A stretch of 54,749 nucleotides of DNA from Phycisphaerales bacterium (GTDB lineage Bacteria; Planctomycetota; Phycisphaerae; Phycisphaerales; UBA1924): assembly GCA_029260555.1 (NCBI GenBank), contig JAJDCZ010000053.1, positions 1 through 54,749 on the forward strand, given 5' to 3'. This document shows, piece after piece, positions 44,027 to 53,600 of this stretch; the stretch's first letter is position 1, and the number at the start of each line of letters is the position of its first letter. The position numbers and the translations under genes are program-made. The notes beneath the pieces are model-generated. The model made no database searches and had not been told where the DNA came from. It saw only the letters and a list, made by a program, of their open reading frames with translations.

Positions 44027-47000
44027 TTGGGCAGACAAATAGATAGTGCGGGCGTTGGTCAACCGGGTGCTGAGCGGGCATATCTGGGCGCGTTTGGCAA
44101 GCACCCTGGATGGAACGACCATCTGGACGATCAAGGGCTTGAGACCGATCGGCTGGTGCAGATCAAGCGTGTGCTTTATGTCGAGGGGATCGGGGGGAAT
44201 ATTGATGCGGGTTCGTGGGCATCGCTTGAGCCTGAGCAACGGATCGAAGGGTTTGATCATGTCTTTGTCTGGCGTGATGGCCTTGGCGTGGTTGTGGGGC
44301 GGATCTGGTCTTCAACGGATGGCAAGGGGCGATCGCGTTATCCGATGATTGTGTGCGCGGAGTTGCTGGGGGTGGATTTGGGATGGGCTGTGCGGACAGC
44401 GGTTCCGATGCTTGACAGGATCAAGGCTGAGTGTTGTGCTGTGGAGACAGCGGAGGGTGTTGTAGAGATTCTGGACCGTGAGCGAGCGCAGCTTTGCGAG
44501 CAGGTTGCGAGTCAGTCTGTGAGTGAGGTTGAGTTGGTGGTTCAGCCTCAGGCATTTGCTCAGAAGGCGGATCATCGGGATATGGGTGGGGATGGTGGGG
44601 GTGGGGGTGGAGAGTTTGAAGCGATGGCGCGTGTGGTGCATCAGGTGCAGCGCGAGTTGGGTGCGTATCTGGTGGAGGGTGAAGCAGAGAGGGGTGTTCG
44701 CACGAGGATGATCGAAGCTGGGCCAAGGCATATGCGTGTGCCTCGATGTGCAGATGATGTTGGGCTGGCGTGTGTGGGTTGGCTGGGGTTTTTGCTGGAG
44801 AGGCTTGATCATGGCGTGCCGATGTTGTGTCTTGCTCGGCTGGATCGTGGATGGGTTGATCTTGTGCTTGGTGAGCCGAGGATTGCGCAGTTTTATTGTG
44901 TGCGCACGGAGACAGGGGCTTCGCCTTTGACGACGGAGATTCCGTACACGATAGATGAGGAGTTGGCAGCTTCGGTTGAGAAGATGGCGTTGGCTTCCCG
45001 CAAGGGAGAGGGGATTGCGACGAGGGTGTTTTATCTTCAATCGCAGAGTGGGGGACAGAAGCGGACGAGTCGGTTTACCTGGAAGGGGCGAGGTTTTCCG
45101 GGCTGGTTGATGTATGTTGTGGTTGGGCTGCTCGGCTTGATCATGCTTGTTACGGTGTTGAGTTTGTTCAAGAAATCGCCTGATGCTGAGGACAGTGTTG
45201 AGCCTCAGCAGGCAGATTCCGGGCAGGTGGAGGGTGATGATGGGGCAGGTGGGGGTGGGGATGGGCAGCAAGAGGTGCTGGTGACGAAGCAGGGTGATTC
45301 AGAGGCGACATTGCCCAGGGGTGAGGGGAATGAGATCAAGGATGTGCCTGAGAAGGTGATTGAGAATGTGTTGCCAGAGAAGGATGAGCCTGTCAAAGAG
45401 GTGTTGGTGCTTGATCCTGATCCGAGGCTGAGCTGGGGGTGGGAGGGGGCTGTGGCATCGCTGGAGAAGTTGAGTGATGAGTTGGGGCGCGGCGATGCAG
45501 AGAAAGCTCAGGGTGTGAGGGGGCAGATTCGTTTGTTGCGCGCGGAGGTTCAAACGGTGCTGGGGGTGCCGGGGCTGGAAACGCAGAGGCAGCATATTGC
45601 GGACCAGATGGCACAGGTTGATGTGAGGATCAATGAGCTCTCTAGTGAGCTTACAGAGAGGATCGCAGCTGCGGGTGCTTCGATTGATGAGTTGTTAGCG
45701 AATCAGCCTGCGAAGTTGGGTTTTTCTGCAGCGATTAATCTCGCATGGACTGAGAAGCGAGGGGAGATTGTGAGTGCAGGAGGTGGGGCTGCGCAGGTTC
45801 GTCATGGGATTGATGCGTTGCGGGAGTTTCTTGAATCGCTGGATGAGGCGATCGGTGCTGTTGAGTTTGAGGCTGAGGGGGAAGGAGGGGTTGGGGGTGC
45901 AATCGCTGATCGTCTTGCGCTCAAGGGTGAGAGTGATCGGGAAGCGCGTATTGAGCGTGCGATCAAGGCGGTTGGCTGGGACAAGGGGGTGCCTGATTCG
46001 GGCGATCCTGCTTTTTCAGCACGGCTGAGTGAGAATGTCAATGGGCGCGAGATGTTTGTGCGTGAGCTGACTCGCGTGGGGCATGTGGCTGAGCAGGTGC
46101 TTGAAGCGATCAGGATGGGGAGCGGGCTGAGCGATGTGGTGGGAGATGATGGTGAGACGCTGAGTGTGGCGTGGGACGCGGTGCGATTCAGTGAGTTCTT
46201 TGATGAGATCAGAGAAGAGCTTGAGCCTGCAGCGGAGCAGATGGTGGAGCTTGAGTCGATTGCTCAGCTGGGATCGGTCAGTGAAGTCTTTGAAAAAGCG
46301 AACGCATTGAAGCAAGATGATGTGGGGTTATTGCGAGCATGTTGGGGGAGGGCTTTTGAGCTTGCTGAGGGAGAAGGTTTTGAATCGCTGAGTGGGTATG
46401 AGGATCTCCTGGGCAAGGTCACGACGAGTCTGGCATTGGTGAGTGTTTCAGAAAAAGCAGGGATATTTGAGCAAGAGTTGGGTGAAGAGTCGCAGCAGGT
46501 TTGGCAAGTGTTTTTTCAGCAGGCTGAAACGGTGGATGCCTTGGACAGGGCTGTTGGGGCGATGGAAGCGTTTGGTGTTGAGCAGGCAGATCTGGCGGGG
46601 GCGATCGGTGTTGATGTACTTTTGACACGGCTGAGGCTTGTAGCGGATCAGATGGACGAAACGCTGCTCAGGGTGAAGGTGGGTGAGGTTGCCGGGGCGA
46701 TTCGAGGGGTTGAAGGTAAGACGGATGAGGTGCTTGCAGTTGCGCTTGAGGGATTGCTGAGTGAAGAGACTGTTGAGGAGTTGGTGCTTGATGTTGCCGG
46801 TGTTGGACCTGGCTTGGCGGGGTGGGCTGGGCGCATTGAGGGGGATGGTGAGCGTCTGGTGTATGGGCATGAGTTGGGATCGGGCAAGCGATTTGAACTG
46901 GGCTTTAGGCGCGTTGAGTCTGAGGGCGGTGTGATTTCGTATGTGTGTGAATCAGAGTTATCACTTGGGTTGTTTATTTCAGCGGTTGATTCAGCGGGGA

Positions 47001-47836
47001 TCTGGCAGCAGGTGTCGAGTGTTCTGGCACAGTCACAGCCTGGAATTGCGGAGCCTCGGCGTGGGGTTCGGGGGTGGAGTTGGGCGAACTTTGGCGGGGC
47101 AGATCAGAGGATGCGCGTGGCGGATGGCTGGCAGTCATTTGTAGCCAACGCATCCATTCCGGAGGCGTATCCGGCGGGGATGGAGGTGGGGGGACCTGGG
47201 CTTGACAGTCCGGTGCAGTGGATTTCGCCGGAAGCTGCTGCGATGGTTGCTGGGGTACTTGGGTGTCGTTTGATGACGGTTGGTGAATGGCAGGCAATTG
47301 CATCGGGGCGGGATAAGCAGGGTGAAAATCTGTGTGATGGGGTGGTGGGTGAACTTCGCGATTATGTTCAGACGGTGGTGGCGGATCGCTGGAGTCGTGA
47401 TTATCCCGATGCGCGTATTGCGAGAGATCGAAAGCTGGGATTGCCTCGGGGAGAGGCGATGATGGTCGGGGATCTGGATGATGGGGTACTCTGGTTTGCA
47501 CCAGTGGACATGGCAGGGGGATCGTTTGAACATGTGCTGGGTAATGTTGCGGAGTATGCCACGCGCGTGCCTGTGGAGTTTGGAGAGGTGGGGGCGGATG
47601 TCCAGGGGGTCAAGGATCAGATTCGGTCGGTGGTTGTGGTGGTGGGGGGATCAGCGTTATCGCCTCCGGATCGGCCAATGGATGCAGTGGTTACGGTGGG
47701 CAAGCGTGCCAAGGGATATGCAGATGTTGGTGTTCGGCTTGCGTTTAGTGCTGAGGGAGCAGTATTGCCCCAGCCTGGGCTTGGAGAACAGGTGCAGTCA
47801 GTGTTGATGGGGCGGCCTCGCATGAAACAGGAATGA
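44027..47836 (+). CDS. tagF: Giant TagF protein with membrane helix and FGE/TagR-like C-terminus
   Basis: A 1269-residue protein starting at TTG; GGAGG (44015-44019) lies 7 nt upstream, which supports this rare start. Residues 20 to about 200 form a TagF/ImpM domain: 'YLGAFGKHPGWNDH', 'GFDHVFVWRDGLGVVVGRIWSSTDGKGRSRYPMIV'. TagF normally blocks T6SS firing. A membrane helix lies at about 358-378, then an acidic linker and about 550 residues of helices. The C-terminus (about 970-1250) is FGE/SUMF1-like: 'ESELSLGLF', 'LGCRLMTVGEWQAI', 'HVLGNVAEY', 'VGGSALSPP', 'YADVGVRLAFS'. The plan duplicates that of the pseudokinase at 31329. Free-standing TagF is usually about 200 residues. Confidence 0.85.
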   Translation: MGRQIDSAGVGQPGAERAYLGAFGKHPGWNDHLDDQGLETDRLVQIKRVLYVEGIGGNIDAGSWASLEPEQRIEGFDHVFVWRDGLGVVVGRIWSSTDGKGRSRYPMIVCAELLGVDLGWAVRTAVPMLDRIKAECCAVETAEGVVEILDRERAQLCEQVASQSVSEVELVVQPQAFAQKADHRDMGGDGGGGGGEFEAMARVVHQVQRELGAYLVEGEAERGVRTRMIEAGPRHMRVPRCADDVGLACVGWLGFLLERLDHGVPMLCLARLDRGWVDLVLGEPRIAQFYCVRTETGASPLTTEIPYTIDEELAASVEKMALASRKGEGIATRVFYLQSQSGGQKRTSRFTWKGRGFPGWLMYVVVGLLGLIMLVTVLSLFKKSPDAEDSVEPQQADSGQVEGDDGAGGGGDGQQEVLVTKQGDSEATLPRGEGNEIKDVPEKVIENVLPEKDEPVKEVLVLDPDPRLSWGWEGAVASLEKLSDELGRGDAEKAQGVRGQIRLLRAEVQTVLGVPGLETQRQHIADQMAQVDVRINELSSELTERIAAAGASIDELLANQPAKLGFSAAINLAWTEKRGEIVSAGGGAAQVRHGIDALREFLESLDEAIGAVEFEAEGEGGVGGAIADRLALKGESDREARIERAIKAVGWDKGVPDSGDPAFSARLSENVNGREMFVRELTRVGHVAEQVLEAIRMGSGLSDVVGDDGETLSVAWDAVRFSEFFDEIREELEPAAEQMVELESIAQLGSVSEVFEKANALKQDDVGLLRACWGRAFELAEGEGFESLSGYEDLLGKVTTSLALVSVSEKAGIFEQELGEESQQVWQVFFQQAETVDALDRAVGAMEAFGVEQADLAGAIGVDVLLTRLRLVADQMDETLLRVKVGEVAGAIRGVEGKTDEVLAVALEGLLSEETVEELVLDVAGVGPGLAGWAGRIEGDGERLVYGHELGSGKRFELGFRRVESEGGVISYVCESELSLGLFISAVDSAGIWQQVSSVLAQSQPGIAEPRRGVRGWSWANFGGADQRMRVADGWQSFVANASIPEAYPAGMEVGGPGLDSPVQWISPEAAAMVAGVLGCRLMTVGEWQAIASGRDKQGENLCDGVVGELRDYVQTVVADRWSRDYPDARIARDRKLGLPRGEAMMVGDLDDGVLWFAPVDMAGGSFEHVLGNVAEYATRVPVEFGEVGADVQGVKDQIRSVVVVVGGSALSPPDRPMDAVVTVGKRAKGYADVGVRLAFSAEGAVLPQPGLGEQVQSVLMGRPRMKQE

Positions 47837-47858
47837 GCGGTTTTTGATTGGGATAGAT

Positions 47859-47887
47859 TTGACTTAAAAATGTTTAGCTGGTAATTG
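47859..47887 (+). promoter_or_regulatory. Candidate sigma-70 promoter for the two-partner secretion genes
   Basis: TTGACT (47859-47864) and TAATTG (47882-47887) are 17 nt apart in the 295-nt gap after tagF, the most AT-rich part of this region. The match to the -10 box is only moderate. Confidence 0.35.
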
Positions 47888-48131
47888 TATAGGTGTGATA
47901 AGATCGCTTAGAGTTGTTTTCTGGGCGTGATTGAAGTAGAAGCAAGAGGGCGGTTTGTGTTGAGGCATCGCAAGGGTGCTGGCAGGAGTTGCCTCAGGAG
48001 TCGAGGTGGAACCTCGAAGTTGTTATCTGGCTGAGTTGAGCTAAGCGGCGTTCTGTCGCTTGGCGGGATTAGGTTATGGACTTTTGTCGGTGCGCGGATG
48101 ATCAGTCATGTGCATCAGACGGAGTTGTTGA

Positions 48132-50585
48132 GTGGATGAACAAGAAATGAGAACAAGTCAACACCGAGCTGGCACCGGGGATCATCGCAGGGGCGTGATG
48201 GGTTTTGCGTCGCTGGCAATGTGCGTTGGTCTGGTATGTCTTGGGTTTGTAGCGGATAAGAGCTATGGGCTTCAAGATGGAACTGGTGGAGAGGTTGCAG
48301 AGACTGCAGCTGAGGGGGTGGTGATCCAGGTCAGTGAAATTCAGATCCGGAGCGTGGGGCAAGGTTCGCTTGATATGGAGCCTTTGCGCGAGCTTGTGGT
48401 TGATCTTGGAGTGACGCCGACGGGGTATGTTGCGCCGCGCGAGGGTTTAGAGATTGAGAGTGTTGCGCTGAGTGAGATTGCTGAGCGGCCGATGCTTTCG
48501 TTTCATGCTGGTGCGTTAGTGTATATTGCCAAGCAACTGGCGGGGGAGGCTGTGGATCAGGGGATGGAAGGTGTGTTGGTGGTGCTTGATCCTGCGGATG
48601 TCAGCGGCGTTGCGGTTGACCAGATGCGGGATATGCGAGATGGAAGAACCACGCTTGGGTATCTGGTGTATTTCCCGGAGGAAGCAAAGGAAGAGGAGGT
48701 TGTTGTGCAGCCTCTGGGGCCTGCGGATGCTGAGATTGATGGACCCGGTTTTGAGATCAGTTACTTTGATCTTCGTTATGCGATTCAGGAGGAGCATCCT
48801 GGTTTGCCCGCGCTTGAGTTTTTGAGTGCGATGCCAATAGAGCTTGGCAAGACGACAGAGGGGTATGTTGCGCCTCGAGAAGGTGTTGCAATTGTGCATC
48901 TGTCGCTTAATGAGATTGCTCTTCGGCCTATGGAGGTTTTCTATGCCAGCGCGATTTGGTATATCAACGATACGATTCGTGAAGAGCTTAATGCCCAAGG
49001 ATTGATTGGTATTGTGGTGCTGACGGATGGTTCGCAAATTGGGGGAGGGGGAGCGCCGGGGCAGTGGTCGCAGATTGAAGATTTACGGGCTGAGGACCAG
49101 AAGTCGCTGGCACTTCATATTCTGACATCTTTTTTGAGTGAGGTCCGTTCGATTGCATCTGGCGACCGGGTGAAGACGGAAGATCGCATTAGCTCGCCTT
49201 TGCACGCGAGGATTAGAAGACATTCTCCGGTTCAGCCTGCAGAGCGAGATGAGCAGGGGTTGATCATTGGCGAGCGGCGTGATCTGCTTCGGCGTGATCT
49301 GATTGATGATTACCTTTATCGATTAAACCGTCATCCGGGCAGGCGTGTATCGACAGCTGTGGCAGGCGGCAGCGATGGGCCGGGGTCAGCGGTGCTGGAT
49401 TATCTGGTGACGGAATCTCGGCCATGGACGGTATATTTCCAGATTTCCAATACGGGTACGGAGACAACAGACATCTGGCGTGAACGGTTTGGGTTTATCC
49501 ATAATCAGTTGACGGGTCGTGATGATATTTTTTCGATAGATTTTATCACATCCAAGTTTGATCAAAATAATGCAGCGATTGGTTCGTATGAAGCGCCGGT
49601 TTTTGATAGTGAACGATTGCGTTGGCGGGCATATGGGGCGTGGTCTGAGTTCACGGCTGCGGATGTGGGGCAGCTGGGGCAGGACTTTACGGGGAGCAGC
49701 TGGGCAGGCGGGGCGGAGCTTATCTGGAATGTATTTCAGTATCGGGATCTTTTTGTTGATCTCAAGGGCGGGTTCCGGTTCCAGAACATTCAGGTTGATA
49801 ATAAGCTGGCAGATCAGAAGGGTGATGAGACGCTTTTCTTTTCGTACATCGGTGCGGATATTGAGCGTTTCAGTCCTACGAGCAACACCAGTATTTCTGC
49901 AGCGCTCGAGTTTTTCGATGCTGGGATGACGAATGTTGATGTTGACGGATTGACGAACCTGGGCAGGCTGCTGCCTGAGGATAACTGGATGGTTTTGAAG
50001 TACAGCTTTGAACATTCATTTTATCTTGAGCCTTTGTTCTTTGGCAAGGCATGGGAAGATGCCTCAACGCCTGCGAGTTCGACGCTGGCGCATGAGATAG
50101 CGTTGAGTGTCAAGGGCCAGTGGGCGTTTGATACGAGGCTGATTCCGCAGGCTGAGCAGGTTGTTGGTGGTTTTTATACGGTTCGCGGGTATGCCGAGTC
50201 GGTGGCAGCGGGTGACAGTACAGTGGTGGCGACGGCGGAGTATCGGTTCCATCTGCCAAGGGCTTTGGGGCTTGATCCTGATCCGGGAACGCTTTTAGGC
50301 AAGCCGTTTCGTTTGAGGCCACAGCAGGTCTATGGCAGGCCTGACTGGGATCTGATTTTGCGTACATTTGTTGATATTGGTCAGGCAACCAACAGCAAAC
50401 GGCAGGTATTTGAAAAAGATGAGACGCTCTTGAGCGTTGGTGTTGGCGGTGAAGTTTCGATTATGCGCAACTTGAATGTGCGACTGGACTGGGGCGTTGT
50501 GCTTGATGAGGTTGCTGGCGGGACGCCTGATGTTGTGTCCACGGGGAGCAGCAGATTGCATCTTTCAGCAACATTGCTGTTCTAG
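48132..50585 (+). CDS. TpsB-type outer-membrane transporter (Omp85/ShlB family) with duplicated N-terminal domain
   Basis: A beta-barrel of 817 residues that should secrete the TpsA protein downstream. The GTG start is backed by GGAG 7 nt upstream; a basic signal region leads to 'GFASLAMCVGLVCLGFVADKSYG'. Two homologous domains (about 64-157 and 206-300) share 'GYVAPREG', 'L-(S/N)EIA-RPM' and a following helix-strand, and sit where POTRA domains are expected. From about 420 onward amphipathic strands form the barrel. 'VVGGFYTVRGYAES' matches the conserved Omp85 lid motif (VRGY), and the last residues 'LSATLLF' end in Phe. Confidence 0.85.
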   Translation: MDEQEMRTSQHRAGTGDHRRGVMGFASLAMCVGLVCLGFVADKSYGLQDGTGGEVAETAAEGVVIQVSEIQIRSVGQGSLDMEPLRELVVDLGVTPTGYVAPREGLEIESVALSEIAERPMLSFHAGALVYIAKQLAGEAVDQGMEGVLVVLDPADVSGVAVDQMRDMRDGRTTLGYLVYFPEEAKEEEVVVQPLGPADAEIDGPGFEISYFDLRYAIQEEHPGLPALEFLSAMPIELGKTTEGYVAPREGVAIVHLSLNEIALRPMEVFYASAIWYINDTIREELNAQGLIGIVVLTDGSQIGGGGAPGQWSQIEDLRAEDQKSLALHILTSFLSEVRSIASGDRVKTEDRISSPLHARIRRHSPVQPAERDEQGLIIGERRDLLRRDLIDDYLYRLNRHPGRRVSTAVAGGSDGPGSAVLDYLVTESRPWTVYFQISNTGTETTDIWRERFGFIHNQLTGRDDIFSIDFITSKFDQNNAAIGSYEAPVFDSERLRWRAYGAWSEFTAADVGQLGQDFTGSSWAGGAELIWNVFQYRDLFVDLKGGFRFQNIQVDNKLADQKGDETLFFSYIGADIERFSPTSNTSISAALEFFDAGMTNVDVDGLTNLGRLLPEDNWMVLKYSFEHSFYLEPLFFGKAWEDASTPASSTLAHEIALSVKGQWAFDTRLIPQAEQVVGGFYTVRGYAESVAAGDSTVVATAEYRFHLPRALGLDPDPGTLLGKPFRLRPQQVYGRPDWDLILRTFVDIGQATNSKRQVFEKDETLLSVGVGGEVSIMRNLNVRLDWGVVLDEVAGGTPDVVSTGSSRLHLSATLLF

Positions 50586-50696
50586 GGTGTGATGGCATGG
50601 TGCCTGGTCAGGTGAGTTGTTGGGGTTACAAGTGTGATGATGCAGGTGTAAAGCCTGTATAAAAAAAGGGCTGAGATTGCCCGGATGCGAGGATCA

Positions 50697-53600
50697 ATGA
50701 TGGTCAATCGGTTCAAACGATTTGGTTCACGAGCAGGACATGCTGGCGGTTTGGCATCATGTGATGTGCTGGCGGGAGCGTTGGTGGCGGTGCTTTGTGT
50801 GCCTGCGATGGCTGGGCCTGAGGGGGCACAGGTTGTTCATGGAACAGCGACGATTCAGCGTGCGGGTGACCTGACACGGATCACAGCATCCAACAACGCG
50901 ATTATTAACTATTCGCAGTTCAATGTTGCTCATCAGGAGATCGTCCGGTTTATTCAACCTGGCGCAACAGCTCGGGTGCTTAATCGCATTACCGGGCCTG
51001 ATCCCAGTCGAATCGATGGCACGATTCAGGCCAATGGTCAAGTGTATTTCATCAATCCGGCGGGTGTATTTTTTGGGCCGGGTTCGATATTGGATGTTGG
51101 CGGGCTGTATGCGGCTGCGGGCCAGATCTCGAATGCGGATTTTTTGCAGGGGATTGATCGATTTACGAGTCTGTCAGGCGAGGTTATTAACCAGGGAACG
51201 ATACAGGGCGATCTGGTTGCCTTGATTGGTGAACGGGTGAGTAACCAAGGGACGATCTTTGCAGACAAGGGTGTGATTGCACTGGTTTCTGGCGAGGATG
51301 TGTTGCTGGGCGAGAACCAGGGCAATATGTATGCGCGCATTGAGGGGGCTGCTTCCAAGCTCGATGCCAGCAATCAGGCGGGTGTGAGTAATACAGGAAC
51401 AATTGATGCACCGGGTGGGCAGGCGATGCTGGCATCTGGCGACATGTATGCGCTGGCGATCTTTAATGAAGGCTCGATCAGAGCTGCGACGGTCGGGATT
51501 GAGGGTGGGGGTGGTACGGTTCGTGTGAGTGGAATGATCGATGCTTCAAACAGTGCTGGCGTGGGTGGCACGGTTCAGATTACAGGCGAACGCGTAGGAC
51601 TTTTTGATGCGAAGATTGATGCATCGGGTTCAATGGGTGGCGGCCAGGTGCTCGTCGGGGGCGATTATCAGGGCAAGGGTGATGTGCCAACAGCATCAAG
51701 AACATATGTGAGTTCAGTGAGCACCATTAATGCTGATGCGACCGTCGCAGGTGATGGTGGCCAGGTGGTGGTCTGGTCTGATGAGATCACGCGGTATGGC
51801 GGGCATATTTCGGCGCGGGGTTTGGATGGTGGGCGTGGCGGTCAGGCTGAGGTATCGGGGAAGGAAACGCTGATTTTTCGAGGGGGTGTGGATCTTGCTT
51901 CTGATGGTGGTGAAGCGGGGCATTTGCTGCTTGATCCACGGGATATCACGATCGAGGATGGAGGCTCGGATGATGTTGGAAACAACGATGCCTTTGGCGA
52001 GAACTCCAGTTCGGATGTCAGCTTTGATGCGGATTTGATAACTGCGATTACGGATGGGGGCACAGATGTAACGCTTCAGGCCAATCAGGATATCTTTGTT
52101 AACGAGGCGATTACAACGAACAATGGCGGCGGGGCTGGTGGAGTGATCACGCTTCAGGCGGGTCGGGAGATTCAGATCAATGCGAATATCACGACGGATG
52201 ATGCTGCGTTAGTTCTGATCGCCAACGAAACGGTTGGGTCGGGCGTCGTTGATGGCGACCGGGGTGCGGGTGTTGGTGGTGTGACCATTGCAAGTGGTGT
52301 GACGCTTGATGCGGGTACGGCGGATATTTCTATCACGGTCAGCACTGGCCCTACGACAAACTTTGCAAGTGGTGACATTTCGCTTGAAGCTTTGACGACG
52401 ACTGGGGATGTGCTGATTCTTAATAATGGCCTGACCGCAGGATCTGGCATTGTTCGTACCAGTGGTGGCGCACTGATCACGGCAAGTTCTGTTGCCTTTG
52501 ATGTGACTGGAGCGGGTGGTGGCGGGGAGATTGGTGCATCGGGTTCTGAGATTCCAGTCACGGTGACGAATTTGGAAGCACGGGGTCAATCTGGAGGCGT
52601 ATTTATTGCATCTGGCGCCCAGGGCTATACGGTGGGTGGGGCAACACTCGGCGGCTTGACGGGTGTGAGCACTTCTGGTGGTGGGGAGATTGACCTTGCA
52701 GCTCTTGGGGGCGACATTACGATTACTGAGGCAGTTGCAGGATCGGTCGCGGGCAATGTGACGATCTTTACCGGTGGCAACCTTGATCTGCAGGCTGCCT
52801 CGGGCGGGGTTGATGCAGTTTCAGGCACCATCAGTTTGTCTGGATCTACAGATGTAACTATATCTGACACGGTTGGATCGGCTTCTACGGGAGATATCGC
52901 GCTGTTTGCCGATGCTGATGGGAATGCGGCTGGTGATCTGTCGATCACAGCGGCGGTGGGTAATGCGACAAGTGGTGCGTTGACGCTGACGGGCGATACG
53001 GTTTCGATCGGGGCGACAGCTGATGGTTCGGGGGTGTTGACGATTCAGCCTGCGAGTAATATTTCTATTGGGGTTGGAGATGTGGCTGCGGGTGCTTTTA
53101 CGGTTACGACGACAGACCTTGGCAATATTGGAAGCAGTATTCCAAGTTTGGTCATCGGAAGAGCGACCGGAACTCACACGATTATTGTAGACAATGCTGG
53201 CACGCTTGAGTTGCCCGTGAGCACGACGATTCGCACACCTAATGGCGGCTCGATCACGATTGATGATGTGCTGAGTGGATCAGTGAACTCGGCAGCCATT
53301 ACACTTGATGGTTCTGGTGCTACGACAACACTCAATGCCAACATTACGACTGCGGGTCAGGACATTATTATTTCTGACAGCGTGGTAATCGGAAACCTTG
53401 GAAATATCACTATCACTACAGGTGCAGGTGGCGGGCAGATTCGTATTGATGGCGCGATTGAAGGAACAGCCAATGATGCTGAGTCGTTGTCGCTCAATGC
53501 GGGGACGGGCGCAATTACACTGGGTAGTACGGTTGGTTCGACGGTTCGTCTTGGTACATTTACGCTAACCAGTTCCGGGCAGTTTACAACGGGTGGGGAT

